DNA of 13,479 nt, taken from positions 1 to 13,479 of the forward strand of contig JBOHPP010000048.1 of NCBI GenBank assembly GCA_050731755.1, in the 5' to 3' direction. How positions within the stretch are numbered: position 1 is the stretch's first letter; the number at the start of each line of letters is the position of its first letter. The notes under the pieces are model-generated. The model saw only the letters and a program-made list of their open reading frames with translations, had not been told where the DNA came from and searched no databases. Positions 1 through 7,311 of this stretch are shown here, in pieces. The translations under genes and the position numbers were made by a program. This DNA comes from JBOHPP01 sp050731755 (GTDB lineage: Bacteria > Methylomirabilota > Methylomirabilia > Rokubacteriales > CSP1-6).

Positions 1-195
1 CCAGGGCTCTCGGGCCCGCAGCTCGCCGAGCGGCTCACCGCGCGGCGACCCGAAGTCCGCGTCGTCTTCATGTCGGGGTACCCCGAGGCGCAGGACCCGG
101 CGCTCGGGTTCGCGCTCGACGGCCGGAGCTATCTGCAGAAGCCGTTCGCGCTCGCCGAGCTGGCCGAAAAGATCCGGCAGGCGCTCGACGAGTGA
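1..195 (+). CDS. C-terminal end of a response-regulator receiver domain (partial, 5' end outside window)
   Basis: Frame 1 is open from the first base to TGA at 193-195 and gives 64 residues. The segment contains VRVVFMSGYPE, the strand-4 region of CheY-like receiver domains with the conserved Ser/Thr, and then YLQKPF with the invariant Lys-Pro pair, followed by a last helix (LAELAEKIRQALDE). The phospho-acceptor Asp would lie upstream of the window. The receiver is the last domain, because the stop follows the final helix directly. The MSGY form is common in receivers at the C-terminus of hybrid histidine kinases, so a PAS/kinase-receiver hybrid is a reasonable inference, but a stand-alone regulator cannot be excluded. 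The next gene starts 183 bases downstream on the same strand and is probably not in the same operon. Confidence 0.85.
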   Translation, partial: PGLSGPQLAERLTARRPEVRVVFMSGYPEAQDPALGFALDGRSYLQKPFALAELAEKIRQALDE

Positions 196-378
196 GGGTG
201 CTGGATCGAGCCAAGCCGCGATTCGAGTTGGCTGCTAAGTGACCGAAGCGCGCTAACCTCACGGGGGTTCGACCGGCAACACCCCTCGTATTGAGGGATG
301 GGCGTGTGACAACGGCTCGTCGAGGGTCGGGCCGTGGCGCGGGGGACGTGGCGGCCGTAGCATAACGCCGGGAGGCGC

Positions 379-1350
379 ATGATCCCCATGCCCAGGGTCT
401 TCATTTGCTACAGGCGCGCGGACGCTGAAGCGTACGCTGGCCGGATTCACGATCGGCTCGCGGAGGTGTTCCCCAAAGACCGGCTCTTCATGGACGTGGA
501 GGCGCTGGAGCCGGGAGAAGATTTCGTCACGGCCATCGCGTCCGCAGTCGGCGCCGTCGACGTGGTGATCGCGGTCATCGGACCGAAATGGATGGTCGCG
601 GGCGATGGCCGTCGTCTCTTCGAGAATCCCCGCGACTGGGTTCGCAACGAGCTCGCGCAGGCGCTCCAACGAAACATTCGGGTCATTCCGGTCCTCGTCG
701 GGGGCGCTATCATACCGGCCCCCGAGTCGCTGCCGCCGGATCTCCAGCACCTCACCCGGCTGCACGCGATCGAGATCAGTCACACGCGGTTTGCGTCGGA
801 CGTGGATCGGCTGATCGAGAGCTTGGGGCGGCTGGACCAGCAAGTGGAGGAAACACCGGTCCCGGACCGGTTACGCTTCGGCCCGTCGGCCGTCCCGTCC
901 AGGTGGCAGCGGCTCTCCGGCTTCGGTCGGCGTGCCGCAGCCGGTGCCGGGAAATCCCGGACCCTCTGGCTGCTCACCATTCTCCAGATGCTCGGCGTGC
1001 TGGGGGCGCTGGGCGCGGCGGTCGCTGCCCCGTACCGATCGTTCTACTTGATCATGTGGGCGTTCTTGCTGCTCGGCGTGAACGGCCTAGTGGTGAGCTT
1101 CCTCAGCCACCGTCGCAGGGTTTCGCGCGCCGCCCGCTTCGGGTGGACAACCGCGGTGATCAGCACGGTGACCTGGGGCTTCGGGATTCTGTTTCCGGAG
1201 TCGCTGCGCGTAGCGCCGATCGCCGAGTCACAGCCCTTCGAGCTCGGGTTCCGGCTGTTCGCGCTCTTGTTTGGGGCGCTTACCCTATTCCTAGGGCTGA
1301 CGGCGCTCTTGGCGATAGGGAACGTATCCAGCGACGGGAGGCACTCCTGA
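379..1350 (+). CDS. TIR-domain protein with four C-terminal transmembrane helices
   Basis: The protein has 323 aa. Residues 6-150 form a bacterial TIR domain of the TIR_2 type: strand A VFICYRR (7-13), DRLFMDVE (34-41), a strand DVVIAVIGPKW (61-71), and WVRNELAQAL (87-96) with Glu91 at the position of the catalytic glutamate of NAD+-cleaving TIR domains, followed by VIPVLVGGA. A linker (about 155-194) leads to four hydrophobic helices at about 195-217, 222-243, 253-273 and 289-313. NAD+ hydrolysis or signalling at the inner membrane is inferred from the family and is not shown. The start is ambiguous: GGAGG at 371-375 lies only 3 bases from ATG 379 and 12 bases from ATG 388 (MPRVFICYRR), and either could be used. 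The oxidoreductase operon begins 96 bases downstream on the same strand, so co-transcription is possible. Confidence 0.9.
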   Translation: MIPMPRVFICYRRADAEAYAGRIHDRLAEVFPKDRLFMDVEALEPGEDFVTAIASAVGAVDVVIAVIGPKWMVAGDGRRLFENPRDWVRNELAQALQRNIRVIPVLVGGAIIPAPESLPPDLQHLTRLHAIEISHTRFASDVDRLIESLGRLDQQVEETPVPDRLRFGPSAVPSRWQRLSGFGRRAAAGAGKSRTLWLLTILQMLGVLGALGAAVAAPYRSFYLIMWAFLLLGVNGLVVSFLSHRRRVSRAARFGWTTAVISTVTWGFGILFPESLRVAPIAESQPFELGFRLFALLFGALTLFLGLTALLAIGNVSSDGRHS

Positions 1351-1412
1351 GCGAACGCACCGATTGATTCAGAATTGACTTGCCCTACTCAACTTAAGAC
1401 CTCGGCGATACA

Positions 1413-1438
1413 CGCCGGCGTCTCTCAGCAGCTGAGAG
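1413..1438. promoter_or_regulatory. Paired palindromes overlapping the oxidoreductase ribosome binding site
   Basis: Bases 1422-1438 read CTCTCAGC-A-GCTGAGAG, a perfect 8+8 inverted repeat around a single A. It is preceded at 1413-1420 by the perfect palindrome CGCCGGCG. The right arm overlaps the purine-rich Shine-Dalgarno GAGAGG (1434-1439), which sits 7 bases before GTG 1447. In RNA a 6-bp stem (1422-1427 with 1433-1438) with a 5-base loop would hide that site. It could therefore be a protein operator or a translation-controlling hairpin. The symmetry is seen directly; the function is inference. Confidence 0.45.
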
Positions 1439-1446
1439 GTTGCTCC

Positions 1447-4305
1447 GTGAGTCTCACGGTTGGTGAACGCCGCCTGCAGTGGCTGTTGCGATTCCTGGCG
1501 GCTCTATTCTTCGGCGCGGCCTTCGCGTACGAGCTGGGTCCGCTGACGCCGCTACTGCGGGCGTTCTTCCAGCAGCCTCCGTTCGTTGCCAACTCCGTCG
1601 TCAAGGTCGCGCTGCTCGGCCTGCTGTGCTTCTATACCGCCGGCGACCTGCGCCGGCGCCAGGGACTGGTGCCGATCGTGATCGTCGCGCACCTCATCTC
1701 CATCGCGGCGATGCTGGGCGTGGTGCTGCTGGGCGCTGACGTCGACCGAATGGTGGACCTGGCTGGCCGCCCGACCAGAATCGGCGCGACACTGTGGAGT
1801 GCCATGGCGCTCGACGGAGTCATCACCGTCGTCGTGCTGCTCTTCTACCTCAGTGCCCGGCAAGCGGCCCAGCGCCACCGGCCCGCGACACGCCCGCCGA
1901 ACGCCCTACCGCTCGCACCAGGCGAATTGCGGCTGCGCGCCGTCATGTGGGCGTTCACCGCCCTGTTCGCCGCCGCAGCGCTGGGATACGAGCTCGGCCC
2001 GCTCCTGGCCGCGACGCGGGGGCTCTTCGTCGAGCTGCCGTTCGTGACGAACTCCGTCGTCAAGGTCGGCGCGCTTTCGCTCGTCTGCTGGTATGTGGCC
2101 AGGGACGTTCGTGGCAACATGTCGCTCGTCGGCGTGCTGGTTGCCGTACACGCGGTCTCCGCCTTGGCGATGTTGCTGTTACTCTGGCTCGCGCCCACTG
2201 ATTACTCGGTCGTGCTGTTTGGCACAGCGTTGGCGACCCGGAGCCTCCTGTGGGGCGCCATCGCCCTGGACGGCGCGATCGCGGTGCTGCTTCTGCTAAT
2301 GTACCGCTCGGCGTGGGTCAGTCGGTTCCAGCCGCAGTTTCTCACTCCGCTGGAGTACCGGACGCTCATCGCGCTCGCAGGCACCGTGCTGCGCGGCCGC
2401 GATGCCCAGGTTACGGCGTACGATATCGCCGCCAACGTCGACCGCTACATGAGCGGCATCCGCGCGCATCGTCGCTGGGTGTATCACGTGGCGCTCGTCG
2501 CCCTGCAGCTGCATCCGCTCCTCTACTTCAAGCCGCCGTTCGCGGAGCTGGATGAGCAGTCGCGGCTCGCCCATCTCAAGATCCACTTCTACCGCGATGT
2601 CGTGCTGCAGCTGATCCCCGATTTCCTGCGGCAGTTCGTGCAGGCAATGATCCGCATCGGCAAGCAGCTCGTTTACATCGGCTACTACAACGACCGGCGC
2701 TCGTACCGCTCGGTCGGCTACCTCCCGTTCCCCGACCGCCCCCGCTACCGCCAGCTATTGGCAGAAGGGCGGATCCCGGAGCGGAAACCGCACCCGCTCG
2801 AGGCGCGGCGGGCCGGCGAGCTGAATGGAGCGGAGGTCGAGGCCGACGTGTGCGTCATCGGCAGCGGCGCCGCCGGGGCGATCATCGCCTATCGGCTCGC
2901 CGAGCAGGGGCGGCGCGTGGTCGTCGTAGAACGAGGTCGCTACGTCGAGCCCCGGCAATTCAGCTACGACGAAGTGGAGATGATCAGCAAGCTGTATGCG
3001 GACGGTGTGTTCCAGCAGACCGAAGACTTCCGCTTCACGATCCTGCAGGGCAGCTGTGTCGGCGGATCGACCGTGGTCAACAACGCCGTGTGCTTCGATC
3101 CCCCGGAGCGGGTGCTCGATGAGTGGAACGACGAGTCGGGCCAGCACGCCGACCTCGACCGGGCCGCCCTCGGGCGCAGCGTTCGCGCCGTGCGCGAGAT
3201 GCTGTGCATCGCCCCCCAGGACCACGACTGCCTCAACCCCTCGGCGTCCAAGTACCTCGAGGGGGCGGCACGCCCGGTGGCGCTGGTCGCCCGGCTCGAC
3301 ATCGGCCCCGTGGAAGCGAACATCACGGGCTGCCTCGGCTGCGGCTACTGCAACATCGGATGTGCCTACGGCAAGAAGCTGTCGATGCTCGACACCGTCC
3401 TCCCCTGGACGCAGCGGCGATTCCCCGGCAAGCTCGCGATTGTGTCCGAGTGCGAGGTAGTGCGGCTGCGCGCCGTGAGCGGGCGGCCGCAGCAGGTGCT
3501 CGACGCCCGCGCCGTCGCCCCGAACGGCCGGCGCATCACCATCCGAGCCGATCGGTTCGTCGTTTCGGCCGGGACGATCGCCTCGAGCTACCTGCTGCGC
3601 AGAAGCGGCATCGGGCGCGAGCTACCGGTGGGGCAGCAGATGTCGTTCAATATGGGCTCGCCGCTCACCGCGGATTTCGAAACGGTGATGGACGCCTACG
3701 ACGGGCTGCAGATCTCCCACTACGGGCTTCCGCATCCCGAGCGTGGCTTCGTGCTCGAGACCTGGTGGAACCCGCCCGCCACCCAGGCGGTGAACATGCC
3801 CGGCTGGTTCGAGCAGCACTTCGAGAACATGCGCCGCTACCCCAACCTCATGGCGGTGGGCGTGCTGGTGGGGACGAAGCCGGAAGCGCGCCTCGTCCAG
3901 GCGCTCACCGGCGGGCCGGGGGTGGTGTACCGGCCGGATCCCGGGGACCTGCGCAAGCTGGCGGACGGGCTGGTGCAGGTGGGCGAGATGCTGTTCGCCG
4001 CCGGGGCCCGCCGGGTCATGCTGAACACCTGGGGCTACGACGAGTTCACGCACCCCAACCAGCTGTTCGACATCTACCGCATCGCGGCCGACCCGAGCTA
4101 CCTCACTCTCGGCACCGGCCATCCGCAGGGCGGCAATGCCATCAGCATGGACCCGGAGCGCGGCGTAGTGGGCCCAGACTTCCGGGTCCATGGGTACGCC
4201 AACCTGTACGTGTGCGACGCCAGCGTCTTCCCGACCAGCGTAACGGTGAACCCTCAGCTCACCGTCATGTCGCTGGCGCATTACGCCGCGGAGCGGATCG
4301 CATGA
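1447..4305 (+). CDS. Membrane-anchored GMC-family FAD oxidoreductase with duplicated N-terminal membrane module
   Basis: The protein has 952 aa from GTG 1447, chosen because GAGAGG lies 7 bases upstream. An in-frame TTG at 1375 would add 24 unconvincing residues. Residues 7-142 and 160-295 are two copies of a hydrophobic module of about four helices, sharing YELGP, NSVVKV and ALDG motifs. Residues about 298-460 form a soluble helical region like that preceding FAD domains in long-chain alcohol oxidase-type proteins. The FAD Rossmann motif GSGAAG is at 472-477, with VVVVERG about 25 residues later, then GSCVGGSTVVNN. A Cys cluster CLGCGYCNIGC lies at 629-639. The C-terminal GMC domain has GTGHPQGG (His892) and TVNPQLT (Asn935), the usual catalytic His/Asn pair. 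The likely reaction is oxidation of an alcohol or sterol-like lipophilic substrate at the membrane, but the substrate is unknown. It heads the operon and ends 34 bases before the next gene. Confidence 0.9.
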   Translation: MSLTVGERRLQWLLRFLAALFFGAAFAYELGPLTPLLRAFFQQPPFVANSVVKVALLGLLCFYTAGDLRRRQGLVPIVIVAHLISIAAMLGVVLLGADVDRMVDLAGRPTRIGATLWSAMALDGVITVVVLLFYLSARQAAQRHRPATRPPNALPLAPGELRLRAVMWAFTALFAAAALGYELGPLLAATRGLFVELPFVTNSVVKVGALSLVCWYVARDVRGNMSLVGVLVAVHAVSALAMLLLLWLAPTDYSVVLFGTALATRSLLWGAIALDGAIAVLLLLMYRSAWVSRFQPQFLTPLEYRTLIALAGTVLRGRDAQVTAYDIAANVDRYMSGIRAHRRWVYHVALVALQLHPLLYFKPPFAELDEQSRLAHLKIHFYRDVVLQLIPDFLRQFVQAMIRIGKQLVYIGYYNDRRSYRSVGYLPFPDRPRYRQLLAEGRIPERKPHPLEARRAGELNGAEVEADVCVIGSGAAGAIIAYRLAEQGRRVVVVERGRYVEPRQFSYDEVEMISKLYADGVFQQTEDFRFTILQGSCVGGSTVVNNAVCFDPPERVLDEWNDESGQHADLDRAALGRSVRAVREMLCIAPQDHDCLNPSASKYLEGAARPVALVARLDIGPVEANITGCLGCGYCNIGCAYGKKLSMLDTVLPWTQRRFPGKLAIVSECEVVRLRAVSGRPQQVLDARAVAPNGRRITIRADRFVVSAGTIASSYLLRRSGIGRELPVGQQMSFNMGSPLTADFETVMDAYDGLQISHYGLPHPERGFVLETWWNPPATQAVNMPGWFEQHFENMRRYPNLMAVGVLVGTKPEARLVQALTGGPGVVYRPDPGDLRKLADGLVQVGEMLFAAGARRVMLNTWGYDEFTHPNQLFDIYRIAADPSYLTLGTGHPQGGNAISMDPERGVVGPDFRVHGYANLYVCDASVFPTSVTVNPQLTVMSLAHYAAERIA
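1465..2331 (+). repeat. Internal tandem duplication of the oxidoreductase membrane module (459-base period)
   Basis: Two units, about 1465-1875 and 1924-2331, encode homologous segments. Aligned motifs include AYELGPL / GYELGPL, PFVANSVVKV / PFVTNSVVKV, CFYTAGDLR / CWYVARDVR and SAMALDG / GAIALDG. A 19-base stretch beginning aactccgtcg is identical at 1591-1609 and 2050-2068, exactly 459 bases apart. Most of the rest has diverged at the DNA level while the protein motifs remain, so the duplication is old and under selection. Confidence 0.85.
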
Positions 4306-4339
4306 CCCGCCGGCGCGTGCGCGGCGAAGGAGCACCGCC

Positions 4340-4843
4340 ATGCATACCGTGACGTTCCTGCGAATCGCGGGCCTCCTGTGCTTCTACGCCGCGCTGTTCG
4401 TCGTCATCCGGATGAACAAGCCGGCGGTGGAGCGGGACGAGCGCAAGACGCTGCTCGTCATCGGGGGCGGCTGGGCGGTGTGCGTGTTCGTCGCCAATTA
4501 CCTGCTGTTTCGCGCCGGGGTGATGAGCTTCCTCCCCTGGCTCAACAACTTCCTGCACACGTTCGTGTGGATTGGGATTTGCCTCAGCTACCTGTATCTC
4601 GGCGTGCGCGAGACGCAGTCGCTGCCGACCCAGATCGTTGCGTTCGCGACCTTCTCGCTCATCGTCAAGTACGCGGAGCACCTGCTGCTCGGGACGTGGG
4701 AGCTGGATCACTTCTTCTACCTGTTCCGCGGCAACTTCGCCTACATCCTGGGGTGGTCGCTGGCCGACGGGTTGTATCCGCTCATTACCCTGCATGGCCT
4801 CCGGCTCGTTTCGCGCTGGGTGCCGGGGCTCATCGTCCAATGA
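4340..4843 (+). CDS. Small integral membrane protein, unrecognised family
   Basis: The protein has 167 aa from ATG 4340, with a strong Shine-Dalgarno AAGGAG at 4327-4332 (7-base spacing). Five hydrophobic stretches can be seen at about 5-24, 37-59, 67-89, 98-118 and 131-155, with conserved-looking polar or charged residues inside or near helices (FRAG 57-60, KYAEH 110-114, GNFAYILGW 131-139). I do not recognise the family. It lies 34 bases after the GMC oxidoreductase, and its stop overlaps the start of the next gene (ATGA at 4840-4843), so it is co-translated with the lipoprotein gene. A role as membrane partner or electron/quinone-side subunit of the oxidoreductase is possible but is inference from gene order only. 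No heme-ligand pattern clear enough to name was seen. Confidence 0.85.
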   Translation: MHTVTFLRIAGLLCFYAALFVVIRMNKPAVERDERKTLLVIGGGWAVCVFVANYLLFRAGVMSFLPWLNNFLHTFVWIGICLSYLYLGVRETQSLPTQIVAFATFSLIVKYAEHLLLGTWELDHFFYLFRGNFAYILGWSLADGLYPLITLHGLRLVSRWVPGLIVQ

Positions 4844-5664
4844 ACGCGCGACGGCTCGTGGTGTCGGCTTCGGTGGCCGCGCTGTCCATGGCGGTCGGCG
4901 CGTGCGTGATCCGCGGCGCCGGCCGGTCGTTCGGTCGCAGCGCCGCCGCGTCAGGGCTGGCCTACGTCCGAAGCGACAGCGGTCGCGCGCAGCTACGCGA
5001 GCTCAGCGATTCGACGCTGCACCAAGCGACCGTTTCGTTTCGGATGCAGGTGCAACCGACGCTCGACTCCGCCGTCCACGAGATACTCGCCCGTGGCGAC
5101 AGTGCCGTCGAGCGAGCCGAGCGGGGCCTGGCCAACGCGGTCGAGGGGAGGCTGTCGGAGGCGTTGACCCGACTCGTCCGCACCAACCTGCGCGTGACCG
5201 GGGAAGAGGGGCGAGCCCAGCTCGACCTCACGATCCAACGGCTCGCGGTCGACCTGGAGCGCGACCTCGTGCCCGTGTTGCGGCGTAGCGTGACCGCCTC
5301 CACCGCGGACCTCATGGCGCAGCTGTCGGCGAGCGTGCGCACCGAGCTGAAGGTGGCGGCCGAGTCGGCCCTGGCCGCAGCGGTCCGCGCCGGGGTGGAG
5401 GCCGGTGCGGGAGCAGCCCGGCGCACGCCCCTCTGGAAGACGGTGCTGTGGATCGGCGGCGGGATCATCGCGGCGCTCGTGTTCCTGGCGGTCGCCTGGC
5501 TTATTCGCGAGCACCGTCGCTCCGTCGCCGCGCTCGACGTCGTCACCAGTGCGATTCAACAAGAGGGAAGCTCCGGTCTTAAGGAACGGATCCACGACCG
5601 CGCCGCCCAACGACAGGTGGAAGGCTGGTTGCAGCGCTACATGGCGAAGCGAGGGTACGCATGA
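4840..5664 (+). CDS. Lipoprotein with a second, C-terminal membrane helix
   Basis: The protein has 274 aa. The start ATG 4840 overlaps the upstream TGA (ATGA), and the following residues form a lipoprotein signal: basic n-region MNARR, hydrophobic core, and lipobox VGAC with Cys22. The mature part (about 45-195) is Ala/Arg/Glu-rich and predicted helical, probably coiled coil, with heptad-like runs such as LTRLVRTNLRV and LVPVLRRSV. A single transmembrane helix lies at about 201-222 (VLWIGGGIIAALVFLAVAWLI), followed by a basic 50-residue tail (REHRRS to KRGYA). A lipid anchor on one side plus a spanning helix would place the helical domain outside the inner membrane and the tail in the cytoplasm. 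No known family is recognised. It overlaps the next gene by ATGA (5661-5664), so it is tightly coupled to the phosphoesterase. An alternative is that Cys22 is not lipidated and the N-terminus is a plain signal anchor. Confidence 0.85.
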   Translation: MNARRLVVSASVAALSMAVGACVIRGAGRSFGRSAAASGLAYVRSDSGRAQLRELSDSTLHQATVSFRMQVQPTLDSAVHEILARGDSAVERAERGLANAVEGRLSEALTRLVRTNLRVTGEEGRAQLDLTIQRLAVDLERDLVPVLRRSVTASTADLMAQLSASVRTELKVAAESALAAAVRAGVEAGAGAARRTPLWKTVLWIGGGIIAALVFLAVAWLIREHRRSVAALDVVTSAIQQEGSSGLKERIHDRAAQRQVEGWLQRYMAKRGYA

Positions 5665-7169
5665 ACGCGACCGGAGGGCCCACACCCATTCCGTTGCTGG
5701 GACAAGAGGAAGAGCGAGCGCTCCTGGCGGAGCTTACCTCGCGTGACTACGACACGGTGCTCGTGGTGAGCGACCTGCACCTCGGCGTGGGTCGCGATCG
5801 CTCGACCCACACGTATCCGATCACCGAGAATTTCTACGCCGACGACGCGTTCTCGGGGCTGTTGTCACGCTACGAGGCGGCGTCGAGCCTCGTGGTCTTG
5901 AACGGTGATACTTTCGACTGCCTCCGGCTGACAGACGTACCGGGCGATGCGGACTTCGATGGGTGGCGGGCGCTGCTGGCGCGGCTGGACCTCCGCGGCC
6001 CCGGGGTTCCGCTCGAGCGGGCGGTGTCGCGCACCGAGCGCAAGTTCGGCCTGCGCACCGACGACTACAAGTCGATCTGGAAGCTGGCCCGCATCCTGGA
6101 CGGTCACGACCCCTGGCGGCAGGCGCTGGCAAGCTGGGTGGCAAACGGTGGCCGGCTCATCTTCGTCAAGGGCAACCACGATCTGGAGCTGTACTGGCCG
6201 CCGGTGCGGCGCCTCCTGCGCGACCGTCTTGTCGCAGCCGACAACGAGGCCGGGCACGCGGCCGCCACGACGCGCGTCGGATTCGCGGAGGGCGGCTTCA
6301 CGCTCGGCAACGTCTACATCGAGCACGGCCACCAGTACGAGCGCATGACCAGGGTGGATGGGCCGCCGACCCTGGCTGGTCGCCGGCGGGGCGAGCTGCG
6401 CCTGCCGCTCGGCTCTTTCGTCAATCGCTACTTCATCAACCGTATCGAGCGTCTCGACCCGTTCATCGACAACATCAAGCCGGTGCACCAGGCGCTGCTG
6501 GCGCTGCTGCGGCGCCGCCCACTGGAGCTGGTGCGGATCTACACGGGCGGGTGGCGCTTCATGCTGCGCGCGCTCACGCGGATCGGGACGCTGCACGGCG
6601 CCGCCTCGCTCATGCTGCTCGCCGCCCTGCTCGTCCCGGTGGTCGTCGTTCCGACGATCGTCCTTTGGCTCGTCTCTCCGGAGTTCCGCCAGCTGCTCCT
6701 GGGCTGGTTTCCCTTCCTCGAGAGCGGTTTGGTGCGATGGACGGGGTCGGTGGGCGGCATCACCTTCCCGGCGCTGCTGCCCTACCTCTTAGGCGTAGGC
6801 GGGGAGCTACTCTCCGAGGCCGGTATCCTCCGGAACCACGACGCGCTCGCCGAAGGGGCGGTCGCACGTCTGTCCGAGGTGTTTGGCGCGCGGGACGGCC
6901 CAGGACCGGTATACGCCGTCATGGGCCACACGCATTGCGAGACTGTGAAGCGGCTCCCGACCGGGGCTGGACGCGCGTTGTACGTCAACACCGGCACGTG
7001 GATCGGCCGCTGGCCGCTCGACCGGCTCGATCTGGCCGGGAAGTTCGTCTACAGCGTGGCGCGATTCTCCCTGGGGGCGGGCGGGACGTACGTGCACGAT
7101 CCGCTCGTGTGGGATGACGAGGCGCGCGGCGTTCGACCGGCGACGATTCTCGTTCCGGTCGCCGGCTGA
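5661..7169 (+). CDS. Calcineurin-like metallophosphoesterase with internal membrane segment
   Basis: The protein has 502 aa, with start ATG 5661 overlapping the upstream TGA. All the metal-binding motifs of the calcineurin-like fold are present in order: SDLHLG (D38, H40), NGDTFD (G82-D83), GNHD (171-174), IEHGHQ (H222, H224) and MGHTH (421-425). The di-metal site should therefore be intact and the enzyme active on a phosphoester. Between the HGH and GHTH motifs lies a long insertion with a strongly hydrophobic span at about 313-338 and a weaker one at about 363-382, suggesting a membrane-embedded hairpin. This differs from soluble LpxH or UshA-type enzymes. It ends with NTGTWIGRW, typical of the last core strand region. 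It is the last gene of the 1447-7169 operon and converges on the minus-strand operon. The substrate (lipid phosphate, nucleotide or UDP-sugar lipid) cannot be decided from sequence. Confidence 0.9.
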   Translation: MNATGGPTPIPLLGQEEERALLAELTSRDYDTVLVVSDLHLGVGRDRSTHTYPITENFYADDAFSGLLSRYEAASSLVVLNGDTFDCLRLTDVPGDADFDGWRALLARLDLRGPGVPLERAVSRTERKFGLRTDDYKSIWKLARILDGHDPWRQALASWVANGGRLIFVKGNHDLELYWPPVRRLLRDRLVAADNEAGHAAATTRVGFAEGGFTLGNVYIEHGHQYERMTRVDGPPTLAGRRRGELRLPLGSFVNRYFINRIERLDPFIDNIKPVHQALLALLRRRPLELVRIYTGGWRFMLRALTRIGTLHGAASLMLLAALLVPVVVVPTIVLWLVSPEFRQLLLGWFPFLESGLVRWTGSVGGITFPALLPYLLGVGGELLSEAGILRNHDALAEGAVARLSEVFGARDGPGPVYAVMGHTHCETVKRLPTGAGRALYVNTGTWIGRWPLDRLDLAGKFVYSVARFSLGAGGTYVHDPLVWDDEARGVRPATILVPVAG

Positions 7170-7224
7170 GGGGATCGCCCGTGCTAGTTGGGAATCGACC
7201 TTCTCCCATGCTCCAGGCGTACAA

Positions 7225-7272
7225 GTCGCCCGGTTCGACGCAGCGCTGAGCGGGTTCGAGATCGAGGGCGAC
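7225..7272. other. Inverted repeat in the convergent intergenic gap
   Basis: GTCGCCC (7225-7231) pairs perfectly with GGGCGAC (7266-7272) around a 34-base loop that itself contains the palindrome CAGCGCTG (7241-7248). It lies in the 142-base gap between two convergent operons, where a bidirectional terminator would be expected. No T-tract follows on either strand, so it is not a canonical intrinsic terminator. Confidence 0.3.
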
Positions 7273-7311
7273 CAGTTGAACCTTCACGAAAGCTTCCTCT
7301 TAGAACAGTGG

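Noticed and set aside
283..297. Hairpin CCCTC-GTATT-GAGGG downstream of the receiver gene
   Set aside because: A five-pair stem with no T-tract, 88 bases after the stop, is too weak to call a terminator.
3123..4352. A 409-codon open frame on the plus strand overlapping the GMC gene
   Set aside because: Its product is Arg/Ala/Gly/His-rich low-complexity sequence typical of an off-frame reading of GC-rich DNA. The overlapping frame has full GMC motifs.
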